Source of the DNA: an uncultured Clostridia bacterium | Lineage (GTDB): Bacteria > Bacillota > Clostridia > Lachnospirales > CAG-274 | Reading direction: 5' to 3' | DNA: 64,000 nt | Assembly: GCA_947628755.1 (NCBI GenBank) | Contig: CANRBC010000012.1 | Span: 18,393 to 82,392 of the forward strand | Part shown: positions 1-8,563 of the stretch, piece by piece | Numbering within the stretch: the stretch's first letter is position 1 | Layout of the letters: each line of letters opens with the position of its first letter | Translations under genes and position numbers: made by a program | Notes under the pieces: generated by a model | Seen by the model: the letters and a program-made list of their open reading frames with translations, nothing else | Databases searched by the model: none | Told to the model about the DNA's origin: nothing

Positions 1-9
1 TATATCCCA

Positions 10-1278
10 TCATATTTTATCCAGAGCTTGTTGAATATCGGCTATAATATCCTCGACATTTTCTATACCTACGGACATTCTTATAAGCTCAGGCTTAACG
101 CCGCACTCTACAAGCTGTTCGTCGGTAAGCTGTCTGTGAGTTGAGGAGGCAGGGTGCAGAACGCTTGTCCTTGCGTCTGCAACATGGCAAACTATTTTTG
201 CCAGCTTAAGGCTATCCATAAGCTTTGCGGAGGCATCTCTGCCGCCCTTAGGTCCGAAGGCGATAACGCCGCTGCAGCCCTTTGGCAGATATTTCATAGC
301 CAAAGCATGGTCGGGACTTGATTTAAGTCCGGGATAGCTTACCCATGCTATTTTATCGTTGTTTTCAAGATATTCCGCTACTTTAAGGGCATTTGCGGAA
401 TGTCTTTCCATTCTGAGGTGAAGTGTTTCAAGTCCCAGATTCAGAAGAAAACAGTTCATGGGAGCAGGCGTGCAGCCAAGATCTCTCATAAGCTGTACTC
501 TTGCCTTTACGATATAGGCAGATTTTCCGAATGCCTCTGTATAGACAATACCGTGGTAGGATTCGTCGGGAGTTGTAAGCTCCTCAAATTTACCGCTTGC
601 CTTCCAGTCGAAATTACCGCTGTCCACTATAACTCCGCCAAGAGAAACGGCGTGACCGTCCATATATTTGGAGGTAGAGTGTATAACTATATCTGCGCCG
701 AAGTCAATAGGGTTGCAGAGATAGGGAGTAGGGAATGTATTGTCTATAATAAGGGGTATGCTGTGTTCGTGAGCAGCCTTGGCGAATTTTTCTATATCCA
801 GCACACGCAGAGCGGGATTGGCAAGGGTCTCGCCGAAGATTATCCTTGTGTTGTCCTTTATTTCCTTTTCCAGCTCTTCGGGAGAAATATCCGGGTCTAC
901 AAATGTTACGTCTATGCCGAATTTCTTAAGAGTAACTGAAAGCAGATTGTATGTGCCTCCGTATATGGCGGTAGAGCTTACGATATGGTCTCCCGCATGG
1001 CATATATTCATAATGGCGATAAGTGAGGCTGACTGTCCCGCTGCAGTGAGCATAGCGCCTACGCCGCCCTCAAGGTCGGCAATTTTCTTTTCAACAGCGT
1101 CTGCAGTAGGGTTGGCAAGACGCGTGTAGAAAAAGCCGTCCTCCTTAAGGTCGAAAAGGTCGCCCATTTCCTGGGCTGACGAATATTTATAGGTGGTGCT
1201 CTGAACTATAGGCACAACTCTTGGCTCGCCGTTTTTTGGCTCATAGCCGGACTGAACGCATTTAGTTTCGATTTTCAT
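10..1278 (-). CDS. O-acetylhomoserine aminocarboxypropyltransferase (sulfhydrylase)
   Basis: PLP enzyme that makes homocysteine or methionine precursor from O-acetylhomoserine and sulfide (or methanethiol). It is a 422-residue protein of the Cys/Met-metabolism PLP family, full length for MetY-type enzymes. The PLP lysine is K204 in the HSTSKYMDGH motif; the upstream IIDNTF segment carries the cofactor-binding aspartate. The start is the ATG at 1278, seven bases after a GGAGG; the longer reading frame to 1320 runs through the promoter. It stands alone between its own promoter and the window edge. MetB or MetC paralogues share the fold, but the length, the GFFYTRLANPT segment and the extended C-terminal half favour the sulfhydrylase. 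The gene symbol metY would fit. Confidence 0.93.
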   Translation of the reverse strand: MKIETKCVQSGYEPKNGEPRVVPIVQSTTYKYSSAQEMGDLFDLKEDGFFYTRLANPTADAVEKKIADLEGGVGAMLTAAGQSASLIAIMNICHAGDHIVSSTAIYGGTYNLLSVTLKKFGIDVTFVDPDISPEELEKEIKDNTRIIFGETLANPALRVLDIEKFAKAAHEHSIPLIIDNTFPTPYLCNPIDFGADIVIHSTSKYMDGHAVSLGGVIVDSGNFDWKASGKFEELTTPDESYHGIVYTEAFGKSAYIVKARVQLMRDLGCTPAPMNCFLLNLGLETLHLRMERHSANALKVAEYLENNDKIAWVSYPGLKSSPDHALAMKYLPKGCSGVIAFGPKGGRDASAKLMDSLKLAKIVCHVADARTSVLHPASSTHRQLTDEQLVECGVKPELIRMSVGIENVEDIIADIQQALDKI

Positions 1279-1308
1279 ATTTATACCTCCGTATTGATTA
1301 ATAAAAAA

Positions 1309-1337
1309 ATAATACCACAATACGCCTGTATTTTCAA
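1309..1337 (-). promoter_or_regulatory. Sigma-A promoter of the sulfhydrylase gene
   Basis: On the minus strand TTGAAA (1332-1337) is followed after exactly 17 bases by TATTAT (1309-1314), about 30 bases upstream of the start codon. I see no T-box or SAM riboswitch in the short leader. Confidence 0.6.
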
Positions 1338-1415
1338 TTAAATTTTTGTTAAACCCCGTCGCAATTTTTTATTTTGTAGTCAATATAGGTAAATTCGGCA
1401 AAAATCGTATGCTGT

Positions 1416-2567
1416 TTAATATCCGAAAATTTCTTGGGCTTTTTTCATTTTTTTGATTATCTCAACGCCAAAAGGACAGTTTTTCTCACAGCGACCGCAT
1501 TCTATACACTCTCCTCCGTGGTGTTCGAGAAGCTTGTAGTGGTCTGCGACGGTTTCGGGTACGCCTCCCTGCGCCAACGAAAGATTAAGGTATTTGTTGA
1601 CGTCGGCAATATTTATGCCCATAGTACACGGGGCGCAATGACCGCAGTACATACAGTTGCCGTGGAATTTGAATTTATCCATTTTTGAAAGCACAAGGGA
1701 ATAATCCCTTTCCTCCGCGGAAGCAGTGTAATAGCCTGTGAGTTTTTCCATTTCCTCTGTGGAATGGCAGCCTGCCATTACGGAAACAACACCGGGTCTT
1801 GTAAGGCAGTATTCTATACATTGATATTCATTAAATGCAACGCCAAAGGGCGAAAGCTCGGCGCTAAGCATATCTCCTCCGCCAAATGTCTTCATAACGT
1901 CTATGGCGATACCCTCTCTTTCGCAGTATTCATAGAGCTTTGTCCTGTGCGGGTCGGCGTTTACGAAGCCCTTCTTGTAGTTTTCGGGCTCAAATAAATC
2001 GTCTACATTTTCTCCCGGCGGCATCATATCATAAGCGGCGTTTACAGAGAACATAAGCACGTCTATAAGTCCTGTTTCCACAGCCTTAAGAGCTACGACA
2101 GGATTATGTGAGCTCATGCCGAGCGCCCTTATAGCGCCCTTTTGCTTAAGGCTCTCACAGTATTTAATAAAATCTCCGCCGAAAATTTTATTAAAGTCCT
2201 CCATACCGTCTACATAGTGTATCATACCTATATCCAGATAGTCCGTACCCAGTCGCTTAAGCTGGTCTTCAAAGGCAAGCCTTGCCTTGCTTATATTTCT
2301 TGTTCTGAGATACTGACCGTTTTCCCAAGCAGAGCCTATATGTCCCTGCAGAACTATATTATGTCTTCTGCCCTTTATGGCAGCGCCGAAATTACTTCTG
2401 AATACAGGGTCTGATGTGTACATATCTATAAAATTAATTCCCAAGTCAAAGGCTTTGTCCGTCATGGCTATGTACCCCGCCTTGCTTTTTCCAAGAAAGC
2501 CCTCGCAGCCTAAGGCTATTTCACTTACGTTTATATTTTCGCATCTTTTGATTTGTCTGTATTTCAT
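1416..2567 (-). CDS. Aldo/keto reductase with C-terminal ferredoxin-type 4Fe-4S domain
   Basis: 383 residues. The N-terminal part (about 1-280) is an aldo/keto reductase TIM barrel; the C-terminal 90 residues carry two cysteine clusters, CMYCGHCAPC and CIECGRCEKNCP, expected to hold 4Fe-4S clusters. Such proteins are common in anaerobes and are thought to reduce carbonyl compounds using electrons passed through the clusters; the substrate is unknown. The start ATG follows an AAAGGAG. It is monocistronic and lies behind an unusual promoter with a 19-bp spacer and a palindrome, suggesting activation by a MerR-family regulator responding to aldehydes or other electrophiles. No regulator gene is nearby. 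Confidence 0.9.
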   Translation of the reverse strand: MKYRQIKRCENINVSEIALGCEGFLGKSKAGYIAMTDKAFDLGINFIDMYTSDPVFRSNFGAAIKGRRHNIVLQGHIGSAWENGQYLRTRNISKARLAFEDQLKRLGTDYLDIGMIHYVDGMEDFNKIFGGDFIKYCESLKQKGAIRALGMSSHNPVVALKAVETGLIDVLMFSVNAAYDMMPPGENVDDLFEPENYKKGFVNADPHRTKLYEYCEREGIAIDVMKTFGGGDMLSAELSPFGVAFNEYQCIEYCLTRPGVVSVMAGCHSTEEMEKLTGYYTASAEERDYSLVLSKMDKFKFHGNCMYCGHCAPCTMGINIADVNKYLNLSLAQGGVPETVADHYKLLEHHGGECIECGRCEKNCPFGVEIIKKMKKAQEIFGY

Positions 2568-2594
2568 ATTGATTACTCCTTTCCTTATATTAAT

Positions 2595-2625
2595 ATAATA
2601 AAACTTAAAGTCGGCTTTAAGTCAA
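2595..2625 (-). promoter_or_regulatory. MerR-type promoter with operator CTTAAAG-N4-CTTTAAG
   Basis: On the minus strand TTGACT (2620-2625) and TATTAT (2595-2600) are separated by 19 bases, the over-long spacing typical of MerR-activated promoters. The spacer holds a perfect dyad: CTTAAAG at 2604-2610 and CTTTAAG at 2615-2621, extended by one more base pair on each side. The same half-sites and four-base gap are, to my knowledge, the operator of Bacillus subtilis AdhR, a carbonyl-sensing MerR/NmlR regulator. The regulator identity here is inference. Confidence 0.65.
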
Positions 2626-2701
2626 ATAAATTATTGACTAAATAAACGGATATGATAAAATTCAATCAAGACAGTAAAATATAACCTAATATAATATTGA
2701 A

Positions 2702-2748
2702 TAAAAACAGAAAAGCAACCCCGATTTATTCATTTAAAAAGGGGTTGC
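2702..2748 (-). terminator. Rho-independent terminator of the lyase-like gene
   Basis: Arms GCAACCCC (2715-2722) and GGGGTTGC (2741-2748) form an 8-bp stem; on the minus strand the stem is followed by TTTTCTGTTTTT. It lies about 70 bases past the stop codon of the gene at 2820-5012. Confidence 0.75.
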
Positions 2749-2780
2749 AGCATTGAATTATATTTTTGTCAGTTGTTTAT

Positions 2781-2810
2781 CGACCTTTCCGCCGCCTTTA
2801 GGCGGTGGAA
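2781..2810. repeat. Short fragment of the mosaic intergenic repeat
   Basis: CGACCTTTCC followed by a CCGCC/GGCGG hairpin and GTGGAAG. It resembles the end module (hairpin then GTGGAAGGGTCG) seen in the large repeats at 15.4, 36.9 and 57.4 kb. It may be a remnant of that family. Confidence 0.4.
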
Positions 2811-2819
2811 GAATTAATT

Positions 2820-5012
2820 TTATAATAGTCCCAGTTCTGCGGCGTACTTATAGTAAAGAGTAACAGGTATCATCATCTGAGCAAAGCTCTTTGTACCCAT
2901 GCCGCCCTGTATAAGAGAGCCTTCCGCTATTCTCTTGGAGTAGTTTACTCCGGCAGGCTTAAATGAAATAACATATCTGAGTGTAGGAAGACCGTATTTA
3001 ATGTACTTCTTGTCTCCTGTCAGTTCGTATGCTATGGACAGAGCCTCCAGTATAAGAGGATTGTTTCCAAAGCGCTTAAGAGAGGGCAGCTCCTTGTAGT
3101 AGAAAAGTCCGTTGTCAAGCCTTGCATTGTCGCACAAATCGTCTACGGCATGGAGTATCATTCTCTTTATTTCGTCATTTGGACGCACTCTGTAATATCT
3201 CATAAGACTGCCTACGGCAACCGAAATCATAAATACAACTCTTATTACGGTATTGTCCGTATAGGGTGAGAGCCACAGTCCGTAGCGCTCCTCCCATTCC
3301 TTGAAGTGACCGACTATCCAGTCGCACTTTTCAAGCCATTTCTCATCATTGGTTTCTATATACAGAGCCGTAAGGCTTCTGAGCGCCCAGCCCGTTTCTC
3401 TTGCGTTGGCGTCGCCTGCTCTGTTGAACATAGGCGTTTCCAGAAGTCGGAGTATGTTTTCGCCTATGCCTATGGCAGTATCAAGACCGTCTTTATCTCC
3501 ACTGAGATGATAGTAGTCCAGAAGTCCCTCTACCCATTCATGGGAGCATACTATGTTTTTAGCTCCTATGTGATCCCAGGTATGCTCATACTGACCACCC
3601 ATTATAAGAGGGTCTTTGCTGTAATGGCACACATCCACATCTATCCAATGCTTTGCCGTTACAAGCACATAGTCCAGAAAACGCCTTATTCCCGTGCGTG
3701 CATACTGCAGTGCGCAGGCGTGAGGAAAATCGTATTCGTTATTTGTCCAAACGAGCTTTCCCTTGCCTCTGCCCTGATTGGTATAGCCCATATCCGGCGA
3801 ATCTCCCCAGTACATCATGCCATAGGCTCTTGAGTGGTCGTCCGCCTTGGCTGAAATATACATTTCCATATCGTAATTCTTGTTTTTAACAAACAAATCG
3901 GGGAACACTCCCGCCTTTTCAAACACATCGGGAGATACGGCAGGTTTGTCGGGCATCTGATATATTATTGTCTTGTTGTTTATGCTCTGAAGCTCCTCGT
4001 CGGAGGAGTGCAAATAAAAAAGCACCTTCTGTTCTCTTGCCATACCGCTGAATACAGTTACATCTCCCATATCCTTTGGCACAAGCATTATTTCACAGCT
4101 TGTATTTTGCACCTTCACAGCCTTGGGAAAATTCTGCTGCGCTTGATATACACAGGCGCAAAGTCCCATTTCCTCGTCGGTATAGTCCCCGAAAAATGTG
4201 CCGTAGAATACCTCTGAATTATGCTCGTTGGATTCCAGAAGAAGCATTTTGGCATCAACGTATTTATAGGCGATTCCTCCGTCCTCGTTTATATCAAAGG
4301 AGGTCTTGTAGTTGGAATAAGCGGCTGCTGCTCTTGTCCTTCCCTTTGCCTCCTTGCGGCTCTCCATTATAAGACTGTCTATTTCAAGGTCACAGTCCGT
4401 ATCGTTTATTATTCTGTAACCCAGCTCAAGTGCTGACTTATTCCTGAAAACCGTTATGTTCAGCTCAAATGAAAATTTCCTTTTACTGCCGAGAGTGTGA
4501 TGACCTTTGCCCTTTAGCACAAGGCAGAGAGGACTGCTCTCTGCTGTCTCCCAGCCTTCCGTAATAGTACCGTAGGTATTGCCCTCCTTGTCCTTAAGAA
4601 TGGGAGCGTTTATAAGGGAGGTATATTTTTTCCCTTTGTATTCTATGTATTCAAATATACTGCTGCTGCCCGTTGAGAGACAAAGCCTCATTTCACCGTT
4701 GTCTATAATATTGTTTTCAAAGGTTATACCTTTTTCAAAAACATAGCTTTCGCTGCTGTCCGTATCCAGATAGTATTCTGCGCCCTTGTTGGCAGGAATA
4801 TCGGCTTCAAATCGTGTAAAAAGCCATTTTATGCTGCCGTCCTCCCATGATCCCGTAGCTCTTGAAGCGCTTGGTACTGTATTTTTGCGGTTATCACGTA
4901 CCGCTACTTTTCCGACGTCATAAAGCTCTCCCTTTGGCATGGGTATACCTATATAGCAGTTTTCCGCATTTCTGTCCGTAGAATATATTTTTTCAAAATC
5001 CAGCTTTATCAT
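2820..5012 (-). CDS. Exo-rhamnogalacturonan-lyase-like (YetA-type) protein
   Basis: 730 residues, no signal peptide, so probably cytoplasmic. The sequence resembles the PcRGLX/YetA family of exo-polysaccharide lyases: a beta-rich N-terminal half (to about residue 340), then an alpha/alpha-barrel-like half with WDH, HEWVEG and RETGWALRSL motifs near residues 480-570. Characterised relatives cleave rhamnogalacturonan I from the chain end; here the substrate is inferred. The start is the ATG at 5012, preceded by AGGAGG; the upstream eight codons of the longer frame overlap that site. It diverges from an AraC-family regulator, a usual arrangement for sugar-induced polysaccharide genes. No transporter or other pectin gene is nearby. 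Confidence 0.75.
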   Translation of the reverse strand: MIKLDFEKIYSTDRNAENCYIGIPMPKGELYDVGKVAVRDNRKNTVPSASRATGSWEDGSIKWLFTRFEADIPANKGAEYYLDTDSSESYVFEKGITFENNIIDNGEMRLCLSTGSSSIFEYIEYKGKKYTSLINAPILKDKEGNTYGTITEGWETAESSPLCLVLKGKGHHTLGSKRKFSFELNITVFRNKSALELGYRIINDTDCDLEIDSLIMESRKEAKGRTRAAAAYSNYKTSFDINEDGGIAYKYVDAKMLLLESNEHNSEVFYGTFFGDYTDEEMGLCACVYQAQQNFPKAVKVQNTSCEIMLVPKDMGDVTVFSGMAREQKVLFYLHSSDEELQSINNKTIIYQMPDKPAVSPDVFEKAGVFPDLFVKNKNYDMEMYISAKADDHSRAYGMMYWGDSPDMGYTNQGRGKGKLVWTNNEYDFPHACALQYARTGIRRFLDYVLVTAKHWIDVDVCHYSKDPLIMGGQYEHTWDHIGAKNIVCSHEWVEGLLDYYHLSGDKDGLDTAIGIGENILRLLETPMFNRAGDANARETGWALRSLTALYIETNDEKWLEKCDWIVGHFKEWEERYGLWLSPYTDNTVIRVVFMISVAVGSLMRYYRVRPNDEIKRMILHAVDDLCDNARLDNGLFYYKELPSLKRFGNNPLILEALSIAYELTGDKKYIKYGLPTLRYVISFKPAGVNYSKRIAEGSLIQGGMGTKSFAQMMIPVTLYYKYAAELGLL

Positions 5013-5054
5013 AATAATTTCCTCCTGACAATACAATAACGCAAAAAATATGTA

Positions 5055-5083
5055 TTTACCTTAAAAAGATTATGTGTTATAAT
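5055..5083 (+). promoter_or_regulatory. Promoter of the AraC-family regulator gene
   Basis: TTTACC (5055-5060), a 17-base spacer and a perfect TATAAT (5078-5083), about 43 bases before the GTG start. Confidence 0.55.
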
Positions 5084-5126
5084 GATTTTACAGATATTTT
5101 GCAGGGTTTTATCATGAGGTGATATT

Positions 5127-5960
5127 GTGGAGAGAATGTCATATAAGGAAATAGAAGTAAATACAAGTAAGCAGGGCAAGTATTACAAAATGCCCAATGC
5201 GCATTTTCACAACGTCTACGAGATATATTATCTTATAGCAGGCACGAGAAAATTTTTTATCGACAGTGAAATTTACAACATTTCAAAGGGTACTCTTGTG
5301 CTTCTGGAGAGAAATATAATGCACAAGACCGAGTACAGCTCCGACAAGCTGGGAGAACGTACCTATGTGCTTTTTAATGAGAAATACTACAACAATATTG
5401 TAGAGTCCTTTGGCTCGGAGGCTGTGGACAACTGCTTTAAAAGAAAGGTATTCCCTATACCGCGCCATAGGAGAGGCTATGTGGAGGGCATACTGCGTCA
5501 GCTTGAAAACGAATACAAAAGCGACGACGAGTATTCGGAAAGGCTTATGGAAATATATATACAGGAGCTTTTTATTTTCCTTATACGCTATGACAAGAGT
5601 ATGGGAGAAAACGACGCGCATATACTCAGCAGCGGTGACGAAATAATACAAAGCGCCGCCCGTTATATTACCGAAAATTACAACAAAAATCTTTCCCTTT
5701 CCGATGTGGCGGACTTTGTGGGAATGAGCAGCACATATTTTTCAAAGAAATTCAAGGAGGTAACAGGCTTCGGTTTTAAGGAATACATACTCAATATCCG
5801 TATGAAAAAGGCTTGTTCACTACTTTTGGAAACAAAGCTCTCCATTACGGATATAGCCTACGAAACAGGCTTTAACGACAGCAATTATTTCGGTGACGTG
5901 TTCAGAAGAATAAAGGGCATATCTCCTCTGAAATACAGAAAAAACAGGGAATATATATGA
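5127..5960 (+). CDS. AraC-family transcriptional regulator
   Basis: 277 residues. The N-terminal half (about 15-110) is a cupin-like ligand-binding domain with the HFHNVYEIYYL motif; the C-terminal 100 residues hold two helix-turn-helix motifs ending in the family signature around ITDIAYETGFNDSNYFGDVFRR. It likely binds a sugar and controls the divergent lyase-like gene, to which its start is 114 bases distant. The start is taken as GTG 5127, seven bases after GAGGTG; ATG 5136 is an alternative. The assignment to the family is firm, the inducer is unknown. Confidence 0.92.
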   Translation: MERMSYKEIEVNTSKQGKYYKMPNAHFHNVYEIYYLIAGTRKFFIDSEIYNISKGTLVLLERNIMHKTEYSSDKLGERTYVLFNEKYYNNIVESFGSEAVDNCFKRKVFPIPRHRRGYVEGILRQLENEYKSDDEYSERLMEIYIQELFIFLIRYDKSMGENDAHILSSGDEIIQSAARYITENYNKNLSLSDVADFVGMSSTYFSKKFKEVTGFGFKEYILNIRMKKACSLLLETKLSITDIAYETGFNDSNYFGDVFRRIKGISPLKYRKNREYI

Positions 5961-6009
5961 ACTGCTTTGAATTATTAACTTTACGGACTTAAAAACTTTA
6001 TTTTTATTC

Positions 6010-6038
6010 TTGACAATCAAGAGCATATCTGTTAAAAT
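6010..6038 (+). promoter_or_regulatory. Sigma-A promoter of the leuA T-box transcript
   Basis: TTGACA (6010-6015), 17 bases, TAAAAT (6033-6038). It sits about 20 bases before the first stem of the T-box. Confidence 0.75.
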
Positions 6039-6057
6039 ATCATCTATCAATAAGGTA

Positions 6058-6328
6058 ACACTGTGATAAGGAGCAGTAAGTCAGAAAGGACTTTCAGAGA
6101 GCCGTCGGTAGGTGCAAGACGGTATTCCAATCTGTCCGAACTCGCCTTTGAGTGGTCGTGCTGAAAACAACAAGTAGGTGCGGACGGAGGCTCACCGATA
6201 GAGGAGCAGGGTATCGGCATATTTTATATGCTCTGTACCTGATAAAGTGCATTAATTTTTATTAATGAATTAGAGTGGTACCACGGAGCTTGTATCTTCG
6301 TCTCTTACAGGGACGAAGATTTTTTTAT
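6058..6328 (+). promoter_or_regulatory. T-box leader (leucine-specific) upstream of leuA
   Basis: A tRNA-sensing leader. The conserved T-box sequence AGAGTGGTACCACGG spans about 6272-6286 and pairs with uncharged tRNA ends. The AGTAAGTC and GGTGCAAGACGG segments belong to stem I. The likely specifier codon is CTC (Leu) at 6141-6143, in the context GAA-CTC-GCC before TTTGAGTGG. The terminator is ATCTTCGTC (6294-6302) paired with GACGAAGAT (6312-6320), then a run of T. Transcription of leuA should rise when charged leucyl-tRNA is scarce. The specifier is my reading of the fold, not a computed one. Confidence 0.9.
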
Positions 6329-6393
6329 TGCACAGAGGATAAGCAAAGCTCCTATTGATAAAAAAAGTCAGAATTTGAAAGGAGAAAAACAAA

Positions 6394-8043
6394 ATGAATC
6401 ATCAACGCTACAAACAGTTTCCACCAATCGATTTGCCCGACAGACAATGGCCATCAAGGGTCATTGAAAAAGCGCCCGCATGGTGCAGCGTAGACCTTCG
6501 CGACGGCAACCAGGCTCTTGAGAAGCCTATGAATCTGGATCAGAAAATAAAGTTTTTCAGATACCTTGTGCAGATAGGCTTTAAGGAAATTGAAGTCGGA
6601 TTTCCGGCTGCCAGCGATACGGAGTTTAATTTCTGCCGTGCGCTTATAGAGCAGAAGCTTATTCCCGAAGACGTGACTATTCAAGTGCTTACACAGGCAA
6701 GAGAGCATATCATAAGGAGAACATTTGAGGCTCTTGAGGGCATTCCCAAAGCTATTGTGCATCTTTATAACTCTACATCTACATTACAGAGAGATGTTGT
6801 TTTCAATATGTCCAAGGAGGAAATAACAAAGCTGGCAACAGACGGCGCTGAGCTTGTGGACAGACTTGCGGAGGAATACGGCAAGGACAGATTTTTATTC
6901 GAGTATTCTCCCGAGAGCTTTTCCGGTACAGAAATGGACTATGCCGTTGAGATAAGCAATGCGGTACTCGACGTATGGAAGCCTACGCCGGACAGAAAGG
7001 TAATAATCAATCTGCCCAATACGGTTGAAATGGCAACGCCTAACGTATATGCCGACCAAATAGAGTATGTGTGCAGGAATATAAAGTACAGAGAAAATGT
7101 TATAATAAGCCTTCACGCTCACAACGACAGAGGCTGCGCAGTAGCCGCCTCCGAGCTGGGAATCATGGCAGGCGCTGACAGAGTAGAGGGTACTCTTTTC
7201 GGCAACGGCGAGAGAACAGGCAACGCGGATATACTGACCATCGCTCTTAATATGTTCTCACAGGGCATTGACCCCAAGTTGGACTTTACAAAGATAAATG
7301 AAACCATAGATATTTACGAATCATCTACCGGACTTGCGGTACATCCCAGACATCCTTATGCAGGCGACCTTGTGTACACGGCATTTTCCGGCTCACATCA
7401 GGACGCTATCAAAAAGGGTATGGCAAAGATGATAGACCATCCCGACAGATGGGAAGTGCCTTATCTTCCTATTGACCCTCTTGACGTAGGCAGAAATTAC
7501 GACCCTATCATAAGGATAAATTCTCAGTCAGGCAAGGGCGGCGTAGCCTATATTCTGGAAACAAATTACGGTCTGCATGTGCCCAAGGCTATGCAGCAGG
7601 ATTTCGGACCAAAGGTCACAAAGGCGTCCGTTGACGGCGATAAGGAGCTGACTCCCCAGGAAATATACGATTTGTTCCTGGATACCTATTATGTAAAAGA
7701 GCCTCTTTCTGTTGTATATTACACAGAACATTCTACAAAGGACAATGTAGATATGGAGTGTAATATTACATACAGAGGAGAGGATATGGTGCTTAAGGGT
7801 CACGGCAACGGTATAGTAGACGCCTTCTGCAAGGCTCTTATGGACAGATTCGATATTACATTCAATGTAGCTGATTACAGTCAGCACTCTATGGAATTCG
7901 GCAATAAGTCAAGAGCCATAACCTATGTGCAGGTATACAATTGCAGAAACGAATCCTACTACGCCGTAGGCATAAGCTCCAATACCGCAAAAAGCTCTAT
8001 AAGAGCTATTGCCTCCGCTGTAAATCAGTTTAAGAAGATTTAA
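6394..8043 (+). CDS. leuA: 2-isopropylmalate synthase
   Basis: First committed enzyme of leucine synthesis: condenses acetyl-CoA with 2-oxoisovalerate. 549 residues, the long actinobacterial/yeast-like form. The DRE-TIM catalytic domain (about 28-310) shows DLRDGNQA near residue 34 and the metal-binding HAHNDRGCA motif. A linker and the C-terminal leucine-binding regulatory domain (about 425-549) follow. The start ATG has AAAGGAG upstream. The gene stands alone behind a leucine T-box; leuB, leuC and leuD are not in the window. Homocitrate or citramalate synthases share the fold, but the leucine T-box supports LeuA. Confidence 0.96.
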   Translation: MNHQRYKQFPPIDLPDRQWPSRVIEKAPAWCSVDLRDGNQALEKPMNLDQKIKFFRYLVQIGFKEIEVGFPAASDTEFNFCRALIEQKLIPEDVTIQVLTQAREHIIRRTFEALEGIPKAIVHLYNSTSTLQRDVVFNMSKEEITKLATDGAELVDRLAEEYGKDRFLFEYSPESFSGTEMDYAVEISNAVLDVWKPTPDRKVIINLPNTVEMATPNVYADQIEYVCRNIKYRENVIISLHAHNDRGCAVAASELGIMAGADRVEGTLFGNGERTGNADILTIALNMFSQGIDPKLDFTKINETIDIYESSTGLAVHPRHPYAGDLVYTAFSGSHQDAIKKGMAKMIDHPDRWEVPYLPIDPLDVGRNYDPIIRINSQSGKGGVAYILETNYGLHVPKAMQQDFGPKVTKASVDGDKELTPQEIYDLFLDTYYVKEPLSVVYYTEHSTKDNVDMECNITYRGEDMVLKGHGNGIVDAFCKALMDRFDITFNVADYSQHSMEFGNKSRAITYVQVYNCRNESYYAVGISSNTAKSSIRAIASAVNQFKKI

Positions 8044-8097
8044 TGTGTATGCTGTCGGCTAAAGGTATACTCCACATTGTTAGTAAATTAAGGGCGT

Positions 8098-8416
8098 TGG
8101 GTTTAATTTTTGTTTAGGCTATTAGATTCGACCCTACCGCCCGCCCAACTTAATGTTGTTTATGTACAAATGAAATGATTGGGCGGGCACCTCCCCTTCT
8201 CTGAAGGGGAGGCTTTCGTATAGGCATTTCACAGTTTTTGAGAAAGTGAGAAATGCTGGGTTTTTCAACATTATAAAGGAATGTTGAAGAGCGTACACTT
8301 AAGGCTCCCCTTACGAGAAGGGGAGCTGTCAGCCTCGGCTACAGCCAAGTGTAACGAATGGCTTAGAGCGGGGCTGACTGAAGGGTCGATATTGTTCTAA
8401 ACAAAAATTCATCCCC
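8098..8416. repeat. Mosaic intergenic repeat, copy 1 (intact inverted ends)
   Basis: Bounded by a perfect 13-bp inverted repeat, AATTTTTGTTTAG (8105-8117) and its complement (8397-8409), with weaker pairing outward over G-rich flanks. Inside lie TCGACCCT (8128-8135) and AGGGTCGA (8382-8389). The interior holds several hairpins, including CTCCCCTT..AAGGGGAG type stems at 8191-8212 and 8304-8325, and a module at 8324-8389 (GCCTCGGCTACAGCC to CTGACTGAAGGGTCGA). No coding region is seen. The region 8044-8426 contains nothing else I can support. Confidence 0.75.
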
Positions 8417-8426
8417 AAATCAAACA

Positions 8427-8471
8427 AAGCTGTTCCATTATGACTTTTTATAAATCATAATGGAACAGCTT
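8427..8471 (-). terminator. Conserved hairpin terminator of the cation exporter gene
   Basis: A perfect 17-bp stem, AAGCTGTTCCATTATGA (8427-8443) with its complement (8455-8471). On the minus strand it is followed by TGTTTGATTTGGGG and then the repeat end. Near-identical hairpins occur at 30.4, 37.1, 40.4 and 61.4 kb. Confidence 0.7.
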
Positions 8472-8563
8472 CTTTTACGCGCAAATTATATTGTACAGAC
8501 TATCCTTGCGGTATTGTGTCCAAACTACGGCAGGGAATATACTGACGTGATTTCGATATTTTA

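Noticed and set aside
400..1129. Plus-strand open frames opposite the sulfhydrylase gene
   Set aside because: They lie wholly within a strongly conserved gene on the other strand, lack ribosome sites and have no recognisable domains.
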